Shown here piece after piece: positions 25,102-36,800 of a stretch of DNA of 64,000 nt (its first letter is position 1; every line of letters starts with the position of its first letter). Below the pieces are notes generated by a model, which was given only the letters and a program-made list of their open reading frames with translations, made no database searches and was not told the DNA's origin. The stretch is from Limnoperna fortunei (Eukaryota > Mollusca > Bivalvia > Mytilida > Modiolidae): NCBI GenBank assembly GCA_944474755.1, contig OX104116.1:9303547-9367546 (forward strand). Direction: 5' to 3'. The translations under genes were made by a program, and so were the position numbers.

Positions 25102-26763
25102 TTGAAAAGATGACTTTTCAGGAGGTCAACAGTGATGCTATTTTGACAGTTTAATTCAAAGGAATGTTACTTTCAATTCATTGTAATAGGGAAACCGTTT
25201 CTTTGTTCGGTAAAATACAGCAGTCGTGCATACCGGACGACACTCGATGGCATTTCAAAATAAATGCTCAAGTAGAAAAAATGTTTGTTTCAGCTAGAAC
25301 AACTCATGAAGACATAATTCAGATGTATATTTTAAGGATTTATCAATGCACAAACATTCAACCGCTGAAATCTAGGGGGTACCGATGGGGTCTCGACATT
25401 TGATTTTTTCTGCCGATTTTCGAGTTTGTTGACATTTATGCACATCCGAGACACTTGGTTGGGGTAAAATCGACATTCCAAATCGATTGGCGCCATTTTC
25501 GAAAGGCTAGGATTTATGGTTTTTCAGAAAATCGCGATTTTTGCATAAAAAACCTATCTTCAACTTTCATGACCTGGAAATTTTTTTATCGTTCGTCAGA
25601 ATGATTTCTACTGTAGCGACAATTCAAGGACATCGATCCCCGAACTATTTGGCGTCCATTTTGTTTCACCATTCTCTGTGGTCTAGGATGAAATCTGCAC
25701 ACTACATTCTTATGGGGTCCCTTAGAAACACCCCCCCCCTTTTATTTTTGCAGGCTGGCGGAATACCCTAAAATTCCCCATGTTTTTGCCCATGCCTGGC
25801 ACCAAATTGTATTGCGACATGTAGCAAGCTAAAAATACAAAGCGAATCCAAAGGTACACAAATTCACATGTCGCTGTACTGAAACCCAGGTGACCTTGAC
25901 CTTTGACCTTGTGACCTTGGGCAAGGTCAAGGTGAAAGTTGACATTTTACCTATTACAAGTTATTGCCTATCTTTTACCGTTTCAAGGGAATAGCGATGG
26001 CGAGACAATGTCAAAATTTCAAACTTGACCTTGACCTTTGACCTTGTGTCCATTTTCAAGGTCAAGGTCAATGATGACCAATGATATAAGGTTTCATGTA
26101 TATATCTGTTATAGTTACTGAGATATAGTGATCTAATGTAACTCACAATGCATATTATTGGTCTAAGGGGAGACAACTCTTATAAAATGTCAAATAAAAA
26201 AAGTGACGATTCAAGATCTTAATATGATACACATTTTGGTAAAGGTTTCAGTTCTCTATCTATTATAGTAAAGGAGGAGATCTGCACACAACCAAGGGTC
26301 AAAAATTAGAACATGACCTTGACCTTTGACCTTGTGACCTTTTTCAAGGTCAAGGTCAATGATGACCAACTGTGAAATATCTAGTCTTTATCACCTCTGG
26401 TTCATGAGTTACTCTGGTCAAAAATTTACTTGCAATAAATAAGGGGAAATAACTCCTATAAGAAGGTGAAAAATTCTTTAATGCGATATGTTATAAAGTG
26501 TCGCAATCCTTCGCTGAACATTTTGGAACAACTTTTATTGCGATATCTTTTACAGTTTCAAAGTTAATCTGCACACAAGCTTTTTTATGACAGGGGAAAT
26601 AACTCCGTAAAGAAAAAGTGTTCGGTGTAGCAGGGTCAACTGCGAAAGCGTAATGTCTCATACACCCATAGTACAAAAGGTCTTTTCGACATGTCGCGAA
26701 ACAAAATTTATAATGGGAAAAGAAAAGTTGGCGGAAAAAAATAAGAATAATAAATATAGGTTC
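24611..26763 (+). repeat. B cassette 4
   Basis: Most divergent B copy. It has the ATTTGTG/CACAAAT head, the tRNA-like block with a one-base deletion (24,775-24,845), the longest T run (about 31 T near 25,070) and a short C run near 25,731. Its 3' half carries the CTTCGCTGAACATTTTGG variant seen in cassettes 6-8. Confidence 0.87.
24775..24845 (-). other. tRNA-like block in B cassette 4
   Basis: Fourth copy, one base shorter and with several changes in the region corresponding to the anticodon arm. The box-B-like GGTTCGAGCCT is unchanged. Confidence 0.5.
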
Positions 26764-28587
26764 AATCGTTCTAAAGAACGATTAATAGGCTTTCCACTTC
26801 AAAAGAAGACCTTAAATAAATGACCTTGAAACCAGAAAGCTAAGAAACATACGTAATTTGTCTATAGCAATTAATAAGAACAAAAATTATAAAAAAAACT
26901 ATTTAGATATCTTTAAAAATAAGAAAGGTCATTAAATAGGACGTAAGAAAACTTGAATGACCTTGACAACTGATCTTTTAATCTACGTAAATATTACTTA
27001 TAGGCAATAGCATTAAAAGAATAAGCCATTCAAAATACATAGTACTATGAAAAACATTTATAAAGGACATTGACCTTGACTTTTACAGCATGACCTTGAC
27101 CATGCTGAAGGTCAACAGTGTTCAACATTGAAGATTTAATGCCAATATCTCTTAAAGTCATTGAGATATAACTAATTATAATATATACAAAAAATTAGAA
27201 AATGACCTTGACCTTTGACCTTCTATTTGTTTTCAAGGTCAAGGGTCCTAATGATCCATAGTGAAGACCCCATGCCTCTACTATCAATAGTTGATAAGTA
27301 ATTAATGAAAAACTAATTATCAATGGTTGTAATGGGGGATAACTCCTATAAGATGAAGCCGGATCCTTTACCTCAAAATAGAAAAAAGTTGCGCCTTTAT
27401 GAGACCAACATTTTATCCATTATAACTTATAGCCTATCTTTTACCGTTTCAAAGTAATAGCGATGACAAGACAATGCCAAAATTTCAAACGTGACCTTGA
27501 CCTTTGACCTTGTGTCCATTTTCAAGGTCAAGGTCAATGATGACCAATGATATAAGGTTTCATATATATATCTGTTATAGTTACTGAGATATAGTGATAT
27601 AATGCAATTCACAATACATTTTATTGGTCTAGGGGAGATAACTCTTATAAAAATGTCAAATAAAAAAAGTGACGATTCAAGATCTCAATATGATACACAT
27701 TTTGGTAAAGGTTTCAGTTCTCTATCTATTATAGTAAAGGAGGAGATCTGCACACAACAAAGGGTCAAAAATTAGAACATGACCTTGACCTTTGACCTTG
27801 TGACCTTTTTCAAGGTCAAGGTCAATGATGACCAACTGTGAAATATCTAGTCTATATCACCTCTGGTTCATGAGTTACAATGGTACAAATTGTACTTCCA
27901 ATAAATAAGGGGAAATAACTCCTACAAGGAGTCATCAAAATACTTTGCGCGATATGTAACAAATTGTCGCGATCAATAGCTGACCATTTTGCAAAAAGTT
28001 TTATTGCGAAATCTTTTACGGTTTCATAGTTTATCTGCACACAAGCTTTTCTGTAACAGGGGAGATAACTCCGTAAAGAACAAGTGTTCGGTGAGCCAGG
28101 GTTAACTGCGAAAGCGTAATGTCTCATACATCCATAGTACAAAATGTCTTTACGACATGTCGCGAAACAAAATTTATAATGGGAAAAGAAAACTTGGCGG
28201 AAAAAAAAGAATAATAATAATAATAAACAGACAAATAACAGGAAGGCTTTCCACTCGGAAAGTGGAAAGCCTTAATAATAATAAGAAACAGAAGAATAAC
28301 AGTAAGGCTTCCCACTCGGAAGTGGAAAGCCTTAATAAACAGACAAATAACAGGAAGGCTTTCCACTCGGAAAGTGGAAAGCCTTAATAATAATAAGAAA
28401 CAGACTAATAACAATAAGTCTTTCCACTGGAAAGTGGAAAGCCTTAATAATAATAAGAAACAGACTAATAACAATAAGTCTTTCCACTGGAAAGTGGAAA
28501 GCCTTAATAATAAGAAACAGACTAATAACAATAAGTCTTTCCACTGGAAAGTGGAAAGCCTTAATAATTACTAATTCATATTTAAAA
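26764..28587 (+). repeat. A cassette 11, last of the array, six hairpins
   Basis: A head and body, then the longest hairpin tail in the window: six mini-repeats at about 28,243-28,562. After the last AATAATTA the array stops, and the flanking host DNA itself begins with a short hairpin (CACTC-GAAAA-GAGTG, 28,588-28,602). Confidence 0.88.
28243..28562 (+). repeat. Hairpin mini-repeats (6 copies)
   Basis: Six hairpins at roughly 28,243, 28,303, 28,354, 28,415, 28,475 and 28,533. The first three are of the AAGGCTT type (one with a mismatch). The last three are of the AAGTCTT type seen at 3,473. Different stem types stand side by side in one tail. Confidence 0.9.
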
Positions 28588-28602
28588 CACTCGAAAAGAG
28601 TG

Positions 28603-28888
28603 CCAGTCGTAATTGCATAGTTTCATATCACCTTGATTCAATAATAATTATTTTTGTTACTAATATAGAACACTGACTATGATTTTTTTAACTCCTACGC
28701 TTATTCGATATTCGGAACAACGAATTTAATTTTTAAACCGACTTTAATTAAGAAGCTATGCATCAAGCCGTTGAAGTTGGTGTACTAAATATTAACTATC
28801 TGCAAACAAGTGTCTTTTTGTCTTTTTTTTTGCTTCGGTGAACAGCTAGAAGGAGCATATTTAAAACAAATGCATTAAAAGGCATTAC
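28603..28888. other. Host DNA between array and last visible exon
   Basis: Unique-looking AT-rich sequence. I see no exon, no stop-ending continuation of the minus-strand gene and no polyadenylation context I would trust. It is probably the start of an intron that contains the array. Confidence 0.4.
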
Positions 28889-29012
28889 CTCCAAATTGGC
28901 ATCACCGATATATCTGGTCACCATGTAATTTGACAAAATTGATCTTTTTTCCATATATGTTAAAGACATTCTTACTAATTCTGGCATAATCAGGTGATCA
29001 ATCTTCTGAATT
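28889..29012 (-). CDS. Helical-repeat gene, exon 10 (last in view)
   Basis: Acceptor TTTTTTCAG, then A completing an R codon, IQKIDHLIMPELVRMSLTYM and on to YIGDANLE; donor GGAG before GTAATG at a codon border (phase 0). 124 bp. No further exon is seen before the satellite array starts at 28,587. Confidence 0.72.
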
Positions 29013-29663
29013 CTGAAAAAATAACAGCACATGCACGATTTTACAATGCAGACTAATGAACAGTAAGCAAGTTTATTTGCAAGCTTGTATTACTTGACAG
29101 AATAAAATGATATGAAATTGTTGTTTGTATCAGGAATGCAACGTTTACAATAGCTTGGAACAGATACATGTAAATAACTAGTTGAAACTGTTTTAGCGCA
29201 ATAAAACGGATGTCTCCCCTTCCATAGTATCAACAAGGTGGATGTTTTTAACTTTTAGGGCAAATATAAGTACTAGAAATATCTTTCTACATAAGAGCAA
29301 ATAAATATACACATTGGAGCTGAACAATACGAATGTGTAGAGTAAGGATTCAGTAATTTATACTAAAAATCGAACAACCAGACACATTTGGCATATAAAA
29401 TGAACAGAAATTTGACCTTGAGGTAAAATGTTCAGGTCATATACGCGACACATCATCTCATGATGATACATCAATATGACAAATATCTATGCCCTAGGTC
29501 AAAGGACACACTTTTCATATGAAATAAGCATTTATTTGACCTTGAGGTCAAAGGAAAAGGTCATTCTGGTACAAGACAATATCAGAAGCCTATATCAAAT
29601 GATAAAACAGATATGGCCCAGACATTATTTGCATGTAAAATTAGGATTAATTTGACCTTGAGG

Positions 29664-31366
29664 TTTTTCTAAAGCATTCGACACAGTTTGGCTTAAAGGG
29701 TTATTACATAAATTGAAATCGTATGGTATAAATGGAAATTTATTTGAATGGTTTAAAAACTATTTAAATAATAGGCAGCAAAGAGTAGTTATAAAACAAT
29801 CATCTTCTGTGCTTTGTAATGTGACTGCTGGTGTTCATCAGGGATCGGTATTAGGTCCATTATTATTTATTATTTATATTAATGATATAGCCGAAAATCT
29901 AGTCTCTCTCTGCAGACATTTTGCTGACGACACGTCGTTCAGCTACTCTAGTCGGGACGTTTCACAGATACAATCACGATCTTAGAGAGCTGAACGATTG
30001 GTCAAGAAAATGGTTATTGTCGTTTAATCCGAAAAAAAAAAACAGAAATTATGTTATTTTCAAATATATCACAGCCAGAAATTAGGTTTTCATTAAATAA
30101 TATAGATATTCCAGTTACTACTTTTCATAAACATCTAGGAGTCACTTTTAGCAGCGATGCTAAGTGGAACATACATATTGAAAATATTATATGTAGTGTT
30201 TCAATGCACCTAAATGTACTAAGGAAGTTTAAATACAAACTTAATCGAAAAAATCTAGAGAAACTCTATTTAGTCTTTATAAGACCCCTTTTCGAGTATG
30301 CCTGTGAAGTTTGGGACAACGTTGGTGTGGGTTACTGTAATAAGCTCGAGCTACTGCAGCTAGAGGCTGCTCGAATTGTCACAGGCCTACCAAGTTTTAC
30401 TAATACAACTAATATTATACTGAAACTGGGTGGGAGCCTTTAGCCGATCGTAGGAAACGTAGAAAGCTACAAATGTTTTATAATATACAACATAGCTCTG
30501 CACCAGCATATCTGTGTAATCTAATACCACCAACTATACAAAGCACTTCAGTGTATCCATTGCGTAACGGTAATAACATTATGACCCCTTATTGTAGACT
30601 GTCCTTAACTAACGAATCATTCATACCATCAACTATTCGACAGTGGAACAGTTTGGATATGACGATCCGTAATGTCGATTCTATATTTAAATTCAAATCG
30701 GAACTTAAAAACATGAACCCATGTATAAAAGTTCCGAAGCATTATGAATATGGACAGCGTAAATTTAATATTGTCCTAACCCAGCTAAGATGCTTAGCTT
30801 CATTTTTAAACTTTGATCTTTACCGAGTTAATATTATTTCTGATCCATCCTGTCGTTGTGGATCTAACCATGAAGATTCATATCATTATTTCTTTGCATG
30901 TTCTAAATATACCATCATTAGAGACAGATTATTTGAGAACCTATCCTGGCTGCCCAATTATTGTCCAATAAATCTAGAACTTTTAACATGTGGTAACCCG
31001 TTATTGTCCACTGAGCAGAACAAACACGTTTTTAAACATGTATTTGAGTATATCAAAGGGTCAGAAAGATTCCACGTTGATTAATAACTTGTACACAGGG
31101 ATCTTGAAGCACACAATTCATCACCACCCCCTTATTCTCTAATTATTCGTTTATCTTTGCTAATTTTTTTTTCTGGTTCATTCCACTTATCTCATGTACT
31201 GTACAGATTTTATCTTACACATATAATATATATTGTATTAAATTGTGTGCATGCTCCATAAATGTTCTTTTGCAACATATTGTATATTTGGAGAAGACTT
31301 CATAAGTTTGTCTAACTTGTGTCTTATCCTTTTTGCAAATTTGAGCAAATAAAATATGTTTAAACT
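29664..31366 (+). mobile_element. 5'-truncated non-LTR retrotransposon (nested)
   Basis: Inserted inside the repeat element: the TTTGACCTTGAGGT word is interrupted at 29,664, and the repeat resumes with AAGGTCAACGTCATATGAAGG after 31,366. The copy starts within the RT domain, as expected for incomplete target-primed reverse transcription, and ends in an AT-rich 3' UTR with GAGCAAATAAAATATG. A possible short target duplication (AGGT) is too short to be sure of. Confidence 0.8.
29668..31084 (+). pseudogene. Non-LTR reverse transcriptase, frameshifted remnant
   Basis: In pieces: FSKAFDTVW (RT motif with the first catalytic Asp), GVHQGSVLGPLLFIIYINDI, FADDTS (catalytic FADD), then WSRKWLLSFNPKK, HKHLGVTFSSDAKW, LYLVFIRPLFEYACEVWD and, after another shift, a C-terminal segment (30,473-31,084) ending in a CRCGSNHEDSYHYFFACSKY Cys/His motif. 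Frame breaks lie near 29,975, at an A10 run near 30,030, and near 30,420. The endonuclease and ORF1 are absent. The sequence fits Jockey/I-like clades; I cannot place it more exactly. Not functional. Confidence 0.85.
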
Positions 31367-31740
31367 AAGGTCAACGTCATATGAAGGTCATTCTGGTACG
31401 CAACACATCGTCTCATGGTGATACATATACATGCCAAATATCAAAGCTGAATATCAAGGGATAAAAATGTTATTGCCCAGAAACGCTTTGTATAAGAAGA
31501 AGAATTTGCATGTAAAATTACCTTAATTTGACATTGAGGTCAAGGGTCAAGGTCATATGAAGGTCATTCTGGTATGCGACACATCGTCGCATAGTGATAC
31601 ATCTACATGCCAAATATCAAAGCTGAATATCAAAGGATTACAAAGTTATGGCCCGGACACGCTTTGTATGAGAAGAAGAAGAAGAACTGACACAAAAACA
31701 ATATGTCTCCCCCTTCTGGGAAGGGGAGACATAATACCAT
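31333..31740 (+). repeat. Internal tandem repeats and terminal hairpin of the 29.2-31.7 kb element
   Basis: Two copies of a roughly 170-bp unit: AAGGTCATTCTGGTA, ACACATCGTC, GATACAT, CATGCCAAATATCAAAGCTG, ACGCTTTGTAT, GAAGAAGAA. It ends in the hairpin ATGTCTCCCCCTTC-TGG-GAAGGGGAGACAT with one bulged C. Confidence 0.75.
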
Positions 31741-32026
31741 AATTCTAAGTATATTGGTCCTTTTTTAAATGGAGGGACAAGAAACAATAAAATCGACTTT
31801 AAATTGTTGTCAGTTGTCCATTTATCAATCAGTAGTAATTGTATTTACACACTTATTAACTAAAGTGTTTTGTTGACTTTGGGTGTTTGTGGTCCTCTTG
31901 AAACTTTGAGTTTTTCTCTTTGTGTTTTAAATTCATTATTTTTAAGTGAATTGATCCAAAGGTTTATATCACAATTTTTATTTATTGTTTCAGAATTAGA
32001 ATCCAGATTCACAATATATTACGCAC
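31741..32026. other. Intron sequence (exon 9 to exon 10)
   Basis: AT-rich, apparently unique; nothing recognised. Confidence 0.5.
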
Positions 32027-32163
32027 CGTAGCATGGACAGCAATTCCTTTACTGCATCTCCACAATTACTGTTACTATCCCGTTCTTCCCAGTCATCGCC
32101 ATCTGTTGGTAAGTCCAGTTTCTCTACAATGGCTATCATATCCTTTGCTTCTTGTATGTTGTT
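32027..32163 (-). CDS. Helical-repeat gene, exon 9
   Basis: Acceptor TATTTAACAG, then NNIQEAKDMIAIVEKLDLPT, an acidic loop (DGDDWEERDSNS) and VKELLSML; donor CTACG before GTGCGT (phase 2). 137 bp. Confidence 0.7.
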
Positions 32164-33293
32164 CTGTTAAATAGTTTACAAATGACAATAAAATGAAAAA
32201 CTGAAGACTAATACCTTGACGGTTTGAATTATTTTTGAAATATATCAAGCTGACATACTCCAGATAAGCATCGTTTTAGTAATAATAATGTGAAAAACAA
32301 CGAATGAAAATTAAAAGTTATTCAGACTAAAAAAATTAACAAATTATTTTGTATCTATTCCCTTTTAGATGTTAGTTCACGGAGCAACGAATAAGCCACA
32401 CTTAACCTATACCATTCTGACACTTCCTAAAAGATCCAAATGATGAATCGTACTGTACATCGAATTTAGTACAGTGTAAATGATCTGCAAACAATAGAAG
32501 AAACTCGGAAAAAAAGAGTTTTGGCCTCTTTACAAGAGCCGTCTGTCAGGGACATCGTTAAGAAAAAAACTGTTGGGAATCTGTTCATTTAAGAAAAGCT
32601 AATTTAAGGAAACAATATCTGTAGCAAAGTCAAACAGTAATAAGAAGAGTATTTGCTACTTGACTTCACATTCTTAAATATAACTCCAGAAAAGATCGCA
32701 AGGCCCACGATCGGTCGTTTATATAAAACAAATAACAAAATTTGTAGACATAGTGCTTATCTGAAAGCAAACATTTTCTAATAAATGATTTGGGTCGGCA
32801 GTATGATGACGTTTATTCTCGAAACAAAGATATAAGGTTTCTACAAGAATCATGAAAATGTACCCGTCAAAAACTGACTGTTATTTCAGTACCAGTCTTT
32901 TCGTTAAACGGGATATTGCAACCTCCCAACGTATCTTGCATTCAATACTATGTGTTCTGCAGTTGACAGCGCATATCCAATTGCATGTGTTTAAAGACAT
33001 TGCTTTAGAATTATAATGATACATTGCTGATTTCATTAAGTGCAGAGAATATTCGTTATACAATCTGAACATGATTATGCTAACGCAGCTTAATTTTGTT
33101 TCTATCTCTTATTGAAGATCTATACGATTGTTGTATTAGAACGGCATTATCCGTAAAGTACTTTAAACGTTGCCAACCTGAATTTTAGATTTTACTAACA
33201 CAAATAATCATTTTTATGTTCTTTGGTTGCTACGGTGAAATAAATCATTGACCTCAACAATTTCTCAAAAACGAAACTGTTATCATGTTTTAC
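32164..33293. other. Intron sequence (exon 8 to exon 9)
   Basis: AT-rich with no repeat or reading frame I can support. The 63-codon frame at 32,881-33,072 has no features and no splice context. Confidence 0.5.
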
Positions 33294-33417
33294 CTTCCAT
33301 GTCCACATTCTTTTAAATTTATCGTCTCTCAGCATATTTTGAACTCTCTGCTGCATTTCTGAGGTTGGTACCGACCAAATCGCTTTAACCAGAAGAAACC
33401 AGTATTTTTCATCTCCC
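33294..33417 (-). CDS. Helical-repeat gene, exon 8
   Basis: Acceptor GTGATTCAG, then G completing a K codon, GDEKYWFLLVKAIWSVPTSE and on to FKRMWTWK; donor AAG before GTAAAAC at a codon border. 124 bp. Frame agrees with exon 7 across the intron carrying the LTR element. Confidence 0.75.
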
Positions 33418-33646
33418 CTGAATCACAAGACGATATATTTTTTGTATGATTAAGATAAGTTATATATTACTTTAAAATTTTAATTTATTTAGTACAACAT
33501 TACTAATGATGATCAAAGGTCTAATTTCCAATTTAACTAGAATTAAATCTGTGACTTGCTATCTATGTTTTCTGCTGTCGCCGCATGGAAGATAAAACTT
33601 AATCCAATTTAGTTCATGTTTTGGTAACCATAGATCACGTGACGGT

Positions 33647-33770
33647 TGTAACATATTGTCATAATTAAAAATCATTATTTTAGCATGTCCCATGTTGTTC
33701 AACTCTTCTATATTGGAGTTAATAAAACAGTTTGTTGTTATTATGTCTTCCTTATCGTACCAACATTACA
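33647..33770 (+). repeat. 5' LTR (124 bp)
   Basis: TGTAACATATTGTCAT to CGTACCAACATTACA, with TG/CA ends and an AATAAA polyadenylation signal in GTTAATAAAACAG. It appears identical to the copy at 38,095. Confidence 0.95.
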
Positions 33771-33779
33771 TGGTGTCAG
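33771..33779 (+). promoter_or_regulatory. Primer-binding site, tRNA-Leu type
   Basis: TGGTGTCAG directly after the LTR is complementary to CTGACACCA, the 3' end of many eukaryotic leucine tRNAs. The match stops after 9 bases. Confidence 0.65.
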
Positions 33780-33878
33780 CATGAATCTACGCTCATGTTC
33801 ATAACAACAACCCATCCACAGTAGGAAGCAATCTAAGAAGTTGCATTAAAGTACCTGCTATACATAAAACATATAATC

Positions 33879-36800
33879 ATGGAGGGATTAGGCATTACAG
33901 GATCTCATCCAAGGATGGATTGGGGAGCGACAGATTTAGTTACCGCTTGGAAAGCTTTCAGACAACACACGGAATTTTGGTTCGCAGGTCCGTTAGCTAA
34001 AACAGCCGAGCCTCAAAGATGTAATTACTTGATGATCTGGATTGGTGATAAAGGAAGAGATATATATTCGACGTGGAATCTATCGGAGGACGATAAAAAG
34101 AAGCTAGGGGTTCTGTACGAAAACTTCGAGAAACATGTACACCCTAAATCCAACCAAATATATTCTAGATACAAGTTTCAGAGCAGATTACAAAAAGAAA
34201 CAGACACATTCGAGGAATACCTTACCGATCTCAAAATACTCGTAAAAGATTGTGGGTATGCGAATCCGGACGAAATGGTCCGTGATGCAATTGTTTTTGG
34301 AACCAAAGATCACAAAGTCAGAGAAAAATGTATAAACGAAGGGTCGGATCTTACTCTTGAAAAGGCAGTTAATTTTTCACGAACATTTGAACTCTCCAAA
34401 GCTCAACTGAGAACAATGGCAGGGGAGGATAATTCCGTGAATGCAGTAAACAAACAAAAACAAGGCCCAAAACCAGCTCAAAATAAAACCTTCTACAAAC
34501 CAATGAAACAAAATAAAAGTAACAAAAGTCAATCACAGAAATTCCATAAAACATGTAGAAATTGTGGTGGCAAACACGAACCACGCAGGTGCCCAGCATT
34601 TGGTAAACAATGTAACAAATGTCAGAAATATAACCATTTTGCGTCCGTCTGCCTGTCGTCACAAAAATCACCAAGAAAAATGCACACTGTTGACATCAGC
34701 TCTGACTCGGATAATGATGATTTATTTGTAGCAATGATTGACAGGAATGTGAACACAATACACACAGATGAATGGGTTGAAACAATTGATGTAAACAAAG
34801 TTCCAATCAAATTTCAGCTCGATACAGGTGCAAAGTGCAATGTACTCTCTCTTGAAACTCTTGAAAAGGTATGTAAAAAACCCACTATACAACCACAAGA
34901 TGTGCCACTTAGATCATATTCAGGACATATTATAGAAACCAAAGGAATTGTCAACCTTGCATGTACCTACAAAAAACAAAAGCACAACATTAAATTTTAC
35001 ATTGTTGACAGAGAAGTCCAACCAGTCATTGGAGCAAAGACATGCCAGGCTTTACAACTTGTAAAACGTATTCACTCGATATCGAAAAATGAAAGTAAAA
35101 CATGTCTTCAAGATGATATCACAAAGGAATATGAAGATTTGTTTAAAGGTCTAGGTTGTTTACCAGGTACACATACTATTCGTATTAACAAATCAGTAAC
35201 ACCAGTAGTTCATGCACCACGCAAGATTCCAATAGCTTTAAAAAATAGTGTTAAAGCCGAGCTGGATAGGATGGAAGACTTGGGGGTCATTGTAAAACAA
35301 CAAGAACCGACAGAATGGGTCAACTCAATGGTGACAGTGATAAAACCAAATGGAAAGATCAGAATTTGTATTGACCCCAGAGATCTAAATAAAGCAATTT
35401 TACGAGAACACTATCCACTGAAAACGGTTGAGGAAGTTGTCTCTCAAATGCCAAATGCTAAAGTATTTTCCAAACTAGATGCAACCAGTGGATTCTGGCA
35501 GCTGCAATTGGACAAAGATAGTTCAAAGTTGTGTACTTTTAATACCCCATTTGGACGCTATCGTTTTGTGCGTTTACCTTTTGGGATCAAATCGGCACCG
35601 GAAGTATTCCAGAAAATTATATCACAAATGGTATCTGACATTGAAGGAGCAGAAGCAATAATCGATGACATTCTTGTCTGGGGCTCTGATCGTAATGAGC
35701 ATGATGAATGCTTGAAAAGGGTTCTGGAGCGAGCAAGAGAATATAACCTGAAATTAAGTGCTGGAAAATGTGAGATTAGGCAACCAGAAGTTACTTATGT
35801 TGGACACCGTTTAACAAGTGAAGGCATTAAACCAGATCCAGAAAAAGTCCGTGCAGTTCACAACATGTCTAAACCTACAAACGTCAAAGAGTTACAAACT
35901 TTTATGGGTTTTATTCAGTATCTTGGAAAGTTTATGCCAAACATGTCTACAGTCAGTGCACCTTTAAGAACATTGTTGGAGAAAAATACAATATGGCACT
36001 GGGATGAACCACAGGAAACAAGCTTTCAGAAGTTGAAAGAAATGGCAACAAATGCACCAATACTTCAGTATTACGATGCAAATAAACCGCTTACATTAAG
36101 TGTTGATGCAAGCTCAAAAGGCTTAGGAGCAGTACTGATACAAAATCAGAAACCAGTAGCATATGCATCCCGTGCTCTCACTCCTACTCAACAGAAGTAT
36201 CCACAGATCGAAAAGGAGACGTTAGCAATAGTCTATGGTTGTCACAAATTTCACGAATACATCTATGGACGACAAGTTCTTATCGAGACTGATCACAAAC
36301 CACTACAATCGATATTTCATAAACCACTTCACCAGACTCCGCCTAGATTACAGAGACTTTTAATAGACCTTGAAAAATATGATCTGAAAGTTCAGTACAA
36401 ACCAGGGAAGGAAATGTATTTAGCAGATCATCTTGGCAGATCGTTCTTACCTGAAACGAAGGAGGTATTAATACCTGACATACAGGTCAATGACATACAT
36501 TTGATTTCACACTTGCCAATTTCACCTGAAATGTATTCAAAATTTCAGAAGGAAACTGCAGCAGATAATCATTTACAGGAATTACAGGATGTTATCTTGG
36601 AAGGATGGCCACATGAAAAATCTGATCTAGCTCATTTATTGAGACCATACTGGACATTTCGTGATGAGATATCAGCAATTGATGGATTGTTATACAAGTC
36701 AAACAAAGTGATTGTACCGAGAGCACTCCAAAATGAAATGTTAGATAAAATTCACGAGTCTCATCTTGGAATCGTCAAGTGCAAAAATCGAGCCCGTGAT

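Larger units (their letters stand above)
1..28587. repeat. Tandem cassette array (complex higher-order satellite)
   Basis: About 16 head-to-tail cassettes fill this span. The basic A cassette recurs at exactly 1,459 bp where it carries no extra hairpins (3,578 to 5,037; 10,254 to 11,713). B cassettes are about 2,160 bp and C about 2,396 bp. All end in a shared tail containing GACATGTCGCGAAAC, then TTGGCGGAAAAAA and an AAT-rich run ending AATATAGGTTC. All begin with a short perfect hairpin. Inside A, a sub-period of about 288 bp repeats GGGRGATAACTC and a TGACCT/AGGTCA hairpin. No coding function is supported: the ORFs found here run through these motifs and change residues freely between copies. 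The array lies about 300 bp downstream of the last visible exon of a host gene. Confidence 0.93.
29210..31732. mobile_element. Hairpin-ended repeat element with 14-bp terminal inverted repeats
   Basis: ATGTCTCCCCTTCC at 29,210-29,223 is the inverse of GGAAGGGGAGACAT at 31,719-31,732. The right end also folds on itself (31,703-31,732), so it carries a terminal hairpin. Internal repeats of about 120-145 bp with TTTGACCTTGAGGT words occur at 29,411, 29,535, 29,650 and 31,526. Without the later RT insertion the element would be about 0.8 kb. No transposase is seen, so it is non-autonomous. No clear target duplication was found. Confidence 0.6.

Noticed and set aside
1..28587. CRISPR-like or integron-like array
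   Set aside because: Repeats are kilobase-sized, there are no short repeat/spacer alternations, no cas or integrase genes, and the surroundings are eukaryotic.
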